From: DASZWJ01 sp963813895
Lineage (GTDB): Bacteria > Pseudomonadota > Gammaproteobacteria > JAURND01
Assembly: GCA_963813895.1 (NCBI GenBank)
Contig: CAWFAS010000003.1
Location: 186,001 to 250,000, forward strand
DNA: 64,000 nucleotides
Reading direction: 5' to 3'
In this document: positions 54,795 through 61,619 of the stretch, piece by piece
Numbering within the stretch: position 1 is the first letter of the stretch
How the letters are laid out: each line of letters opens with the position of its first letter
Position numbers and translations under genes: made by a program
Notes under the pieces: generated by a model
Database searches by the model: none
Seen by the model: only the letters and a program-made list of their open reading frames with translations
Told to the model about the DNA's origin: nothing

Positions 54795-55922
54795 ATGCGT
54801 AAAATAATTTTCCGTCTATTGGCAGCAGGTATAAGCATTGCTGCCGGTTTTAGCTCCATTGCAATAGCCTGCACCGATTTTCGCATTACTGCTCAAGACG
54901 GCACGGTAGTCATTGCTCGCAGTCTTGAATTTGCCCAAGATCTTAAATCCAACCTACGAAGCTCGCAACGTGGCAGAACTGTCAATACCCAAACGCCCGA
55001 TGGCAAGCCTGCACTAGCATGGCGAGCCAAATATGGTTATCTGTTCCTTGACGGCCTTAATGTAGATGCAACTGTAGACGGCATGAATGAGCAGGGATTA
55101 TCTTTTGAATATTTATATCTCCCGGGTGAAACTGAATATCAAACTGCACCCGCGGGTCAAGAGAAACAGGCCTTACCTTATATGCAATTTGGCGACTGGG
55201 TATTGGGAAACTTTAAGTCTGTGGATGAAGTACGCCAGGAGCTACCGAAAATACTTGTGATTACCCAAAAGCTGCAAGGGCTGGGAGATACTGTTTTTCC
55301 ATTACATGCGGCTATCTATGATGCGACAGGTAAAGGAATCGTGGTCGAATTCGTAGGTGGAAAAATGCGCATCTATGACAATACTGTAGGAGTAATGACC
55401 AATTCCCCTACCTATGACTGGCACATCACTAATCTGCGCAATTATGTCAATCTCACTCCACTTAGTCCGAAACCAGTAGTCGCTTCTGGAATTACCTTTG
55501 TTGCCACCGGCCAAGGAGCTGGAATGCTGGGACTACCTGGTGATGTTAGCCCTCCCTCTCGTTTTGTTAAAACATACGTCTTACAACAAACAGCTTTTCC
55601 AGTGGCAGATGCACCTGGCGCAGTGAACCTTGCCGAACATATTATTAATAACGTGGATATTCCCTTGGGATTAGTTCGTGAAGCGAAAACCGGAACTGCC
55701 ACTAATGAATTGACACAATGGGTAGTTTTTAAAGACTTAACGCACCGGAAATTTTATTTCCGTAGTTATGGCAATATGACCCTACGAGCTGTGTCACTAG
55801 GAGATGTGGATTTCTCGGAAAATGCTCCACGCTTTAGTATGCCAGTGGCGAGTAATGCTTATGTGCAGGATGTTACGGCGGAGTTTACGAAAAAAGCCGG
55901 AGAAGGCACTGCCCCTTTCTAA
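54795..55922 (+). CDS. Secreted choloylglycine hydrolase-like Ntn amidase
   Basis: A 375-residue protein from the ATG at 54795 with a strong AAGGAGG; the frame is open to 54702. Signal peptide MRKIIFRLLAAG...SSIAIA, and the next residue is Cys in CTDFRIT, the N-terminal nucleophile exposed by signal cleavage. ARSLEFAQDLKS, DGMNEQGLSFEYLYLPG, VEFVGGKMRIYDNTVGVMTNSPTYDWHITNLRNY are family motifs of linear-amide C-N hydrolases (penicillin V acylase, bile salt hydrolase). Substrate unknown; N-acyl amides or N-acyl homoserine lactones are possible. Confidence 0.88.
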   Translation: MRKIIFRLLAAGISIAAGFSSIAIACTDFRITAQDGTVVIARSLEFAQDLKSNLRSSQRGRTVNTQTPDGKPALAWRAKYGYLFLDGLNVDATVDGMNEQGLSFEYLYLPGETEYQTAPAGQEKQALPYMQFGDWVLGNFKSVDEVRQELPKILVITQKLQGLGDTVFPLHAAIYDATGKGIVVEFVGGKMRIYDNTVGVMTNSPTYDWHITNLRNYVNLTPLSPKPVVASGITFVATGQGAGMLGLPGDVSPPSRFVKTYVLQQTAFPVADAPGAVNLAEHIINNVDIPLGLVREAKTGTATNELTQWVVFKDLTHRKFYFRSYGNMTLRAVSLGDVDFSENAPRFSMPVASNAYVQDVTAEFTKKAGEGTAPF

Positions 55923-56041
55923 TCTGGCACTGTAACCCCCTCTTCCCGGGGGCATTGTTGAATAATTCACTCCTATTTTTGGGAAACTCTATGATCCCCT
56001 CTCCCCTTGCGGGAGTTGCTATGCTGAATAATAGGGAAAGA

Positions 56042-56104
56042 GGTATGTGCCTTCGGTTAAAATATAGTTTTAACCAATAACCTCGACAGGAGGAGGCACA
56101 TACC
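56042..56104 (+). promoter_or_regulatory. Hairpin masking the transposase ribosome site
   Basis: GGTATGTGCCT (56042-56052) pairs exactly with AGGCACATACC (56094-56104), which ends one base before the ATG and contains part of AGGAGG. A second stem, GGTTAAAA/TTTTAACC, lies within. In a transcript that starts upstream of the element the ribosome site would be hidden, which could limit transposase made by read-through. Confidence 0.55.
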
Positions 56105-57184
56105 ATGAGAGATTATACAGGAAAAACCGTGTTTGCTGGAATTGATGTTCACAAAAAGACATATGCAGTAACGTGTATCTGTGAGGGTATGGTAATGAAA
56201 ACAGACACCCTGAAGGCAACTCCTGAGGAGTTAGTGCATTATTTACATAAATACTTTAAAAATGCGCAGATTAAAACGGCTTATGAAGCAGGGTTCTCAG
56301 GATTTGTATTACACCGTCATTTATTAGAAGAGGGAATAGACAGTCGGGTGGTTCACGCGGCTAGTGTAGAGATATCAGCCCGAGATAGGGTAAAGACAGA
56401 TAAGCGAGATTCATTAAAATTGGCAACACAATTAGCCGCAGGGCGTTTAAAGGGCATTCATGTACCTAGCGTGGAGCGAGAAGCTTACCGCGAAGTCAGC
56501 CGCATGCGGGAAAAAATCGCTGAGGATAAGCGTCGAGTAGGAAATCGCATCAAGAGTTTGCTCTACCGTCAGGGTTTAATAGGCCCCGACGAGACCCCCG
56601 TCGTGAGTTGGAAATGGTTACAAAAAGTTCGGGCGTATGATTGTAATCCTTCGGTGAAGTATTGTCTGGACACCTTGATCTCTCAATGGTGGGAACTGGC
56701 GAACCGATTAAAAAACATAGAGCTAGAGTTAGCTAAACAGGCGCAAGCAGATAAAGAGCTGGAAGTCATTTATCAAAGCACTCCGGGGATAGGTCCAACC
56801 CATGCCCGTGTGTTGGCGAATGAATTAGGCAATATGGAACAGTTTAAAAACGAGAAGCAATTATTTAGTTTTACCGGATTAACCCCGAGCGAGCATTCTT
56901 CAGGGGAGCATAAACGACTAGGACATATGAGTCGTCAGGGTCGATCTATTCTACGCAAAACATTGGTAGAAGCTTCATGGACAGCGATAAGAAGAGATAA
57001 ATCATTAATGGATATTTATCAGAGGATCAGTATCACTGCTGGTAAGAAGCGGGCGATTGTTGGGGTAGCGCGACGCTTAATTGGACAGATTCGGAGTTGT
57101 TTCAAGTCGGGGCAACTCTATCAAATACGCAAATCAGAAAGCATTTGCAAAAAGACGGGTGAAGTACTTCCCACGGCCCTTTAG
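56105..57184 (+). CDS. IS110/IS1111-family transposase (bridge-RNA-guided recombinase)
   Basis: A 359-residue protein. The RuvC-like DEDD domain has D14 (FAGIDVHKK), E61 (YEAGFSG), D99 and D102 (KTDKRD). After a coiled-coil spacer, the C-terminal Tnp domain has TPGIGPTHARVLANELG (HhH-like) and FTGLTPSEHSSGEHKRLGHMSRQG with the catalytic Ser. All key residues are present, full length, no frameshift, so probably active. AGGAGG precedes the ATG but lies in a hairpin. Confidence 0.95.
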   Translation: MRDYTGKTVFAGIDVHKKTYAVTCICEGMVMKTDTLKATPEELVHYLHKYFKNAQIKTAYEAGFSGFVLHRHLLEEGIDSRVVHAASVEISARDRVKTDKRDSLKLATQLAAGRLKGIHVPSVEREAYREVSRMREKIAEDKRRVGNRIKSLLYRQGLIGPDETPVVSWKWLQKVRAYDCNPSVKYCLDTLISQWWELANRLKNIELELAKQAQADKELEVIYQSTPGIGPTHARVLANELGNMEQFKNEKQLFSFTGLTPSEHSSGEHKRLGHMSRQGRSILRKTLVEASWTAIRRDKSLMDIYQRISITAGKKRAIVGVARRLIGQIRSCFKSGQLYQIRKSESICKKTGEVLPTAL

Positions 57185-57218
57185 GGTGGTAGAGTTTAAA
57201 TAACAAGGAGGTTTTGCT

Positions 57219-57302
57219 ATGAATGGATTGAAATGGGGGCCTACCCCAAACCCCGAGATATTTGTAGACGTGATACAGGATAATCGAATCTGTCTCAAGT
57301 AA
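57219..57302 (+). other. Possible 27-residue ORF with strong ribosome site in the IS 3' region
   Basis: AAGGAGG lies 6-7 bases before ATG at 57219; the frame reads MNGLKWGPTPNPEIFVDVIQ... and stops at 57302. I do not recognise it. It may be a real micro-ORF, or the purine-rich run may be part of a structured RNA. Confidence 0.25.
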
Positions 57303-57590
57303 CAGGGCAACCTCGAAGCTGCCCTGGAATCACGTCACGGTCATCGGCGTCTCCGCCTGTACCGTGATTAAATTATAGCAGAAAGTATAAACAGGAATGT
57401 TTTTGTAAGAAGTACCGTAACAATTATCTGTGACCTCGTCATACCCTGTTGTGAGGCGTAGTTTGGCCACCACGTGCGGGAGTTTGGGGCGCAGACTTTT
57501 ATTCCGTCCGAATGGACAACTTGTGGCGGTTTTACGGAATTGACCACGAATAGCAGATTGGGCCAATAAGGCTTTGCTAGTTACGGTAAT
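57300..57590 (+). ncRNA. Putative bridge RNA of the IS1111-group element
   Basis: The 3' non-coding part has hairpins CAGGGCA/TGCCCTG (57303-57326) and TCACGGT/ACCGTGA with inner GGCG/CGCC (to about 57368). A larger domain is closed by TACCGTAAC/GTTACGGTA (57413-57421 with 57580-57588). Inside it, stem GCCAC/GTGGC (57466-57470 with 57523-57527) holds a loop with TGCGGGAG (57475-57482), identical to the left target flank ending at 56015. Further on, ATAGCAG (57550-57556) equals the last seven bases of the element. This is what target and donor guides of a bridge RNA should look like. Bases 57591-57660 have an AT hairpin only. Confidence 0.6.
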
Positions 57591-57879
57591 CTAAATAAAA
57601 ACAATAGAGTTTTATGCTTAAACTGGCTTATGTAAATAAATAAACTTTATTTACCGGAGGCGCTCGTACCCCTATTGACAAATCACATAGCAGAGGGTTA
57701 GGGAGAGGGGGTTGGTGTGGCATTCATTGTTAAATTAAAGTGTGCGCTTAATATTACCCCTCTCCCTAACTCTCCCGCAAGGGGAGAGGGGATACCAAAA
57801 AATGGAGCGAATTATTCAACAATGCCCCTTGTGAGTGAGGAGATTCGTAGCTTTGCAGGAGAAGAATTATAAAATAAAT

Positions 57880-58803
57880 TTATTCTACCTCTGTAATCTT
57901 ACCCTTCAATCTTCTCTTGCACTGCGTAGCAATCACCGCCCCCACTAATGCAATAATTCCTCCACACAGCGCCAATAACTTAGGCACTTCACCCAATAAT
58001 AACCAACCCAAAAAAGTAGCTACCAGCGGCATCAGAAATAGATAGCTACTAGCCCGAGAAGCAGGCATATACCTTAAAACATAACTCCAGGCTAAGTAAC
58101 CCACCACGGCTGGGAATATCCCTAAATAAACGGCAGCCCAAGTGGCGTCAGAGGGTGCCGTCTGAATTTCCCGCCATAATGAAGGGATGTAGAACAGCAG
58201 TATGACCGTCCCACTCCAGATAGCAAAAGAAGTTAGTTCAATCGGATGATATTTAAGTGCCATGGATTTATAACAGATCGCATAAATGGCACCGCAAAAA
58301 ACAGCTATTAAAAGAAAAATTATCCCCAGGTCCAAATGCGTCACTTCCCCTCGCAGGTGACCTTCATGATGCGCCAGAGCAATTAAGCCAACTCCGAACA
58401 CACTAATTATTAAACCCAGCCAAGAACTAAGAGTAATTTTTTCTTTCAATAACAGCGGCGCCAACACCATCACCACAACTGGCATTTGACTGAGAATAAA
58501 ACTAGTAATCCCGGAAGGGACTGTAATCTCGCCATAATTTAAAGTAATGTTATAAATTCCAAATCCAGCTATGCCCATAAAAAAAATCAAGGGCAAGTCC
58601 TTAAAAGCAGGTTTACTACGTTTAGAAAAAAATACATATAAAAAAATCATGCCCACGGAAGCAATCAAGTAGCGCAATAACGCCAGGCTTCCGGGACTAT
58701 AACCTTTAAGACCTATGCGAATGGCTACAAATGCCGATGCCCACAATACCACTGCAAAAGTTAAATTGATGGCAGCCTTAGCAGTTGCTGATAACCGTTT
58801 CAT
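57880..58803 (-). CDS. EamA/DMT-family membrane transporter
   Basis: A 307-residue protein with ten membrane segments in two EamA repeats (ALLRYLIASVGMIFLYVFF, and YLGIFPAVVGYLAWSYVLRYMPASRASSYLFLMPLVATFLGWLLLGE). Drug/metabolite transporter, probably an exporter of amino acids or similar small molecules. Overlaps the ribF stop by 4 bp, so it is in the murJ-ribF transcript. Confidence 0.88.
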   Translation of the reverse strand: MKRLSATAKAAINLTFAVVLWASAFVAIRIGLKGYSPGSLALLRYLIASVGMIFLYVFFSKRSKPAFKDLPLIFFMGIAGFGIYNITLNYGEITVPSGITSFILSQMPVVVMVLAPLLLKEKITLSSWLGLIISVFGVGLIALAHHEGHLRGEVTHLDLGIIFLLIAVFCGAIYAICYKSMALKYHPIELTSFAIWSGTVILLFYIPSLWREIQTAPSDATWAAVYLGIFPAVVGYLAWSYVLRYMPASRASSYLFLMPLVATFLGWLLLGEVPKLLALCGGIIALVGAVIATQCKRRLKGKITEVE

Positions 58804-59774
58804 TTATAATAACTTTCAGGAACATTATTCAGAGGCCATTCCCAGCCAGCGAAATACGATTTTGCCTGCTCGGCATCGATTAAAATCTGCTGCTGCATTA
58901 ATTCCATTGATTCGAAGCGCTGATCTCCACGTAATTTATGCAGAAATTCAACATAAATATGTCGCCCATAAATTTCCTGGTTAAAATCAAACAAGTGCAC
59001 TTCCAACAAGCTTCGTCCGCCCCCCACCGTTGGACGATTGCCAATATAAGCAACTCCTTTGATGGGGTAAGGCAGAATGCCATGTGTTATTACGACATAG
59101 ATGCCAGACAAAGACACCGCTTTACGATGCAAAAAAACATTTGCAGTAGGAAAACCTATCATACGTCCACGTTTATCACCATGTGCGATCTTGCCTGCAA
59201 TACCATAAGGTCGACGTAGCAATAATTCGACCTGGCCCAGATCACCACCTTCCAGGGCTTTGCGTACCCGGGAACTACTTACGCGCTCCCCACCAACAAA
59301 ATAGGTATCCATAGGCTCTGCCACAAAATCCAAGCGCTGCCCCATCTGCTTTAATAAGGTAATATCACCAGTGCGGTTATGTCCGAAATGAAAATCATCC
59401 CCTACCAATACATAGGCAATTTTTAATTTATCTACTAATAGTGTATGAACAAAATCTTCGGGAGAAAGTTGCGCCAGCATTTGATCAAATCTCAGGCAAA
59501 GCACATAGTCCACACCTAAAAGCTGCAGCGCCATCATTTTTTCACGCAGTCTCATCAGGCGCGGGGGGATCTTGTTATGGCTAAAATACTCATTGGGTTG
59601 TGGTTCAAATGTAATTAGCAGTGTCGGCAAGCCCATTTCCTGGCCTTTTTGTCGGAGTTGCTCTATGAGCTGCTGATGCCCAATATGTACTCCATCAAAA
59701 TTGCCAATGGTGGCCACACAGCGTGGGAAATTTTCCTGCAGGTTATAGATTCCATGGATGAGTTTTAAAAGCAA
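58800..59774 (-). CDS. ribF: Bifunctional riboflavin kinase / FAD synthetase
   Basis: A 324-residue protein. An N-terminal FMN adenylyltransferase domain has TIGNFDGVHIGHQQLI and DDFHFGHNRTGD. The C-terminal flavokinase domain has GIAGKIAHGDKRGRMIGFPTANV. The start is TTG at 59774: AGAAGG lies about 7 bases upstream and no ATG fits before the conserved NFDGVH. It follows murJ, as in many gammaproteobacteria. Confidence 0.95.
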   Translation of the reverse strand: MLLKLIHGIYNLQENFPRCVATIGNFDGVHIGHQQLIEQLRQKGQEMGLPTLLITFEPQPNEYFSHNKIPPRLMRLREKMMALQLLGVDYVLCLRFDQMLAQLSPEDFVHTLLVDKLKIAYVLVGDDFHFGHNRTGDITLLKQMGQRLDFVAEPMDTYFVGGERVSSSRVRKALEGGDLGQVELLLRRPYGIAGKIAHGDKRGRMIGFPTANVFLHRKAVSLSGIYVVITHGILPYPIKGVAYIGNRPTVGGGRSLLEVHLFDFNQEIYGRHIYVEFLHKLRGDQRFESMELMQQQILIDAEQAKSYFAGWEWPLNNVPESYYK

Positions 59775-59872
59775 GTTATTACCTTCTTATTTGAGAGGAA
59801 CAAGGGCAATTGTTAGATTTCATCTGGGGGCTAAAAAGATAGTTATTGTTTTACAGAGCCTTACAAATCAAG

Positions 59873-61477
59873 TTAGCGGGTAGCGACCCGAAAATCACGT
59901 AGACGCAGACCACTCACCCCCAATGCCCCAAAGTAAACAATCATGGATGCAACAATCAAAAAGACCAGATATAACACCCGACGGTGCCATCCCCACTGTA
60001 TCCAAAAAAATAAAGATGGCGTCAGCCAGGCCAATAATGCAAAAGTAGCACCACCTGCAAACAGTAGGCGTAATAAATAAACACCCCAGCCTTTTTGAAG
60101 TTGAAATGACTTGCGTTTAATTAAATTCCAAGCTAATAGTCCGGCATTCAAGGTGGATGATAATGATGTTGCCAAGGCCAGCCCTACATGCGCTAAAGGC
60201 CAAATTAACGCAAAATTGAGCGCCATATTAACAATCAAGGCAATGATAGCAATGCGCACGGGAGTTTTTATATCTTGGCGTGAATAAAATCCTGAGGCCA
60301 GCACTTTGACCAACATAAACGCCGGTAATCCAAAAGCATAAGCGCGCAAACTGCGACTAGCCATAAAAACGTCATGCGGCGTGAAACGGCCATACTGAAA
60401 TAATGCGGTGAATAAGGGTTTGGCCAACATAAATAACCCTATCCCGGCTGGTATGGCGATCACCAGTACACAACGCAAGGCCCAATCTAAAACCACTGAA
60501 AACTCATTACTTGAATGGTCGGCATAATTGCGGGACAAATGCGGTAATACTACCGTTGCCAATGCTACGCCAAAAATTCCTAAGGGAAAATAGGTCAAAC
60601 GATCAGAATAATATAACCAGGTAATGCTACCCGGTGGCAAAAAAGAGGCAAACAGGGTATCAATTAGTAAGCTGATTTGAGCAACGGAAACACCAAACAA
60701 TGCAGGGATTAACAGCCTTATGACACGTTTCACTCCTTCATCATGCCAATTTAAAGTTGGCCAGATAAACAAACCACGAAATTTTAAAAAAGGTAATTGA
60801 AATAAAAACTGGACAATACCTGCAATCAATACCCCCACCGCCAACGCCACTACTGGCTCATGAAAATGCGGCGCCATCCATACCGCAGCAACTATCATTA
60901 TTAGATTTAACAATACCGGAGTAAATGACGGCACTCCAAACAAGCCATAACTGTTTAAAACCGAGCCATAAAATGCCGTTAATGAAATTAACATTAAATA
61001 AGGAAAAGTGATGCGCAACATGTAAGTTGCTAATTCAAACCGGTGGGGGTCGTGTATAAATCCTGGAGCAAAAATGCGTGTCAGCCAAGGTGTAAAAATC
61101 ACCGCAAGCATTACCACTAATAACAATACTAAACCTAAACTACCTTGCATACGGCTGATAAATCTACGTACCTCTTCAAAACTGCGTTGCTGCCGATATT
61201 CTGACAGAACCGGGACAAATGCTTGCGCAAACGCCCCTTCAGCAAAAAGCCCACGCATAAAATTCGGTATCCGAAAAGCCACATAAAACGCATCAATTGC
61301 AGGCACAGCGCCAAATAATTGAGCGATCAACATGTCACGCACGAAACCCAAAATACGGGAAATGGAAGTTATCCCTGAAACCATCGTGGTTGATCTGAAT
61401 AGGCTTTTGCTTTTACTCATATTATTATTTTCATCTAACGTTGAGGTTTCTATAGTTATAGTTTGCTTATTTTTCAT
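59873..61477 (-). CDS. murJ: Lipid II flippase MurJ
   Basis: A 534-residue protein with 14 membrane segments. SGITSISRILGFVRDMLIAQLFGAVPAIDAFYVAFRIPNFMRGLFAEGAFAQAFVPVLSEY is the MurJ/MviN signature; GLFGVPSFTPVLLNL and GVALATVVLPHLSR follow. Moves lipid II across the inner membrane. The true start may be the internal ATG at 61420 (MSKSKSLFRST), which is closer to the usual length; neither has an ideal ribosome site. Confidence 0.94.
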   Translation of the reverse strand: MKNKQTITIETSTLDENNNMSKSKSLFRSTTMVSGITSISRILGFVRDMLIAQLFGAVPAIDAFYVAFRIPNFMRGLFAEGAFAQAFVPVLSEYRQQRSFEEVRRFISRMQGSLGLVLLLVVMLAVIFTPWLTRIFAPGFIHDPHRFELATYMLRITFPYLMLISLTAFYGSVLNSYGLFGVPSFTPVLLNLIMIVAAVWMAPHFHEPVVALAVGVLIAGIVQFLFQLPFLKFRGLFIWPTLNWHDEGVKRVIRLLIPALFGVSVAQISLLIDTLFASFLPPGSITWLYYSDRLTYFPLGIFGVALATVVLPHLSRNYADHSSNEFSVVLDWALRCVLVIAIPAGIGLFMLAKPLFTALFQYGRFTPHDVFMASRSLRAYAFGLPAFMLVKVLASGFYSRQDIKTPVRIAIIALIVNMALNFALIWPLAHVGLALATSLSSTLNAGLLAWNLIKRKSFQLQKGWGVYLLRLLFAGGATFALLAWLTPSLFFWIQWGWHRRVLYLVFLIVASMIVYFGALGVSGLRLRDFRVATR

Positions 61478-61506
61478 AATATTGACTCATATCCTTATGT
61501 TTTACG

Positions 61507-61616
61507 ATTCTCTATGATCTCCTCTCCCGCAAGGGGAGAGGGGATACAGTGCTTTCCTAAAAATAGAAGCGAATTATTCAACATCGCCCCTTCGGGAGAG
61601 GGATTATAGAGTTAGC
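61507..61616. repeat. Partial MITE with CTCTCCCGCAAGGGGAGAG hairpin
   Basis: It contains CTCTATGATC, CCTCTCCCGCAAGGGGAGAGG, ATACAGTGCTTTCC and GAATTATTCAACATCGCCCC. It matches the right part of the 43450 family; the left end is missing. Lies between the flavoprotein gene and murJ. Confidence 0.65.
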
Positions 61617-61619
61617 AAA

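Larger units (their letters stand above)
56016..57693 (+). mobile_element. IS110-family element, IS1111 group
   Basis: Boundaries are inferred from the interrupted MITE: TTGCGGGAG | TTGCTATGC...ACATAGCAG | AGGGTTAGG. Length about 1678 bp. Subterminal inverted repeats are GCTATG near each end, with ATAGGG further in. Transposase 56105-57184, an 89-bp 5' leader and a long (509-bp) 3' non-coding part: this layout, with the structured RNA downstream of the gene, is that of the IS1111 group. There is no clear target duplication beyond an ambiguous AG. The insertion lies in a palindrome, as is usual for the group. Confidence 0.78.
55948..57828. mobile_element. MITE copy interrupted by the IS element
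   Basis: The left end GGGGGCATTGTTGAATAATTC starts near 55948. Its partner, GAATTATTCAACAATGCCCC, ends at 57828. Removing 56016-57693 rejoins TTGCGGGAG to AGGGTTAGGGAGAGGG, the uninterrupted form seen at 16789-16825. The remaining part (57694-57828) includes GGTTGGTGTGGCATTCATTG and CCCTCTCCC arms. Confidence 0.75.

Noticed and set aside
54795..54900. Lipoprotein signal of the Ntn hydrolase
   Set aside because: The Cys is better explained as the Ntn nucleophile conserved in the family (CTDFR), and the lipobox is poor.
57666..57693. Classical terminal inverted repeats with target duplication for the IS
   Set aside because: Only subterminal short repeats and no clear duplication are seen, as expected for IS110/IS1111 rather than DDE elements.
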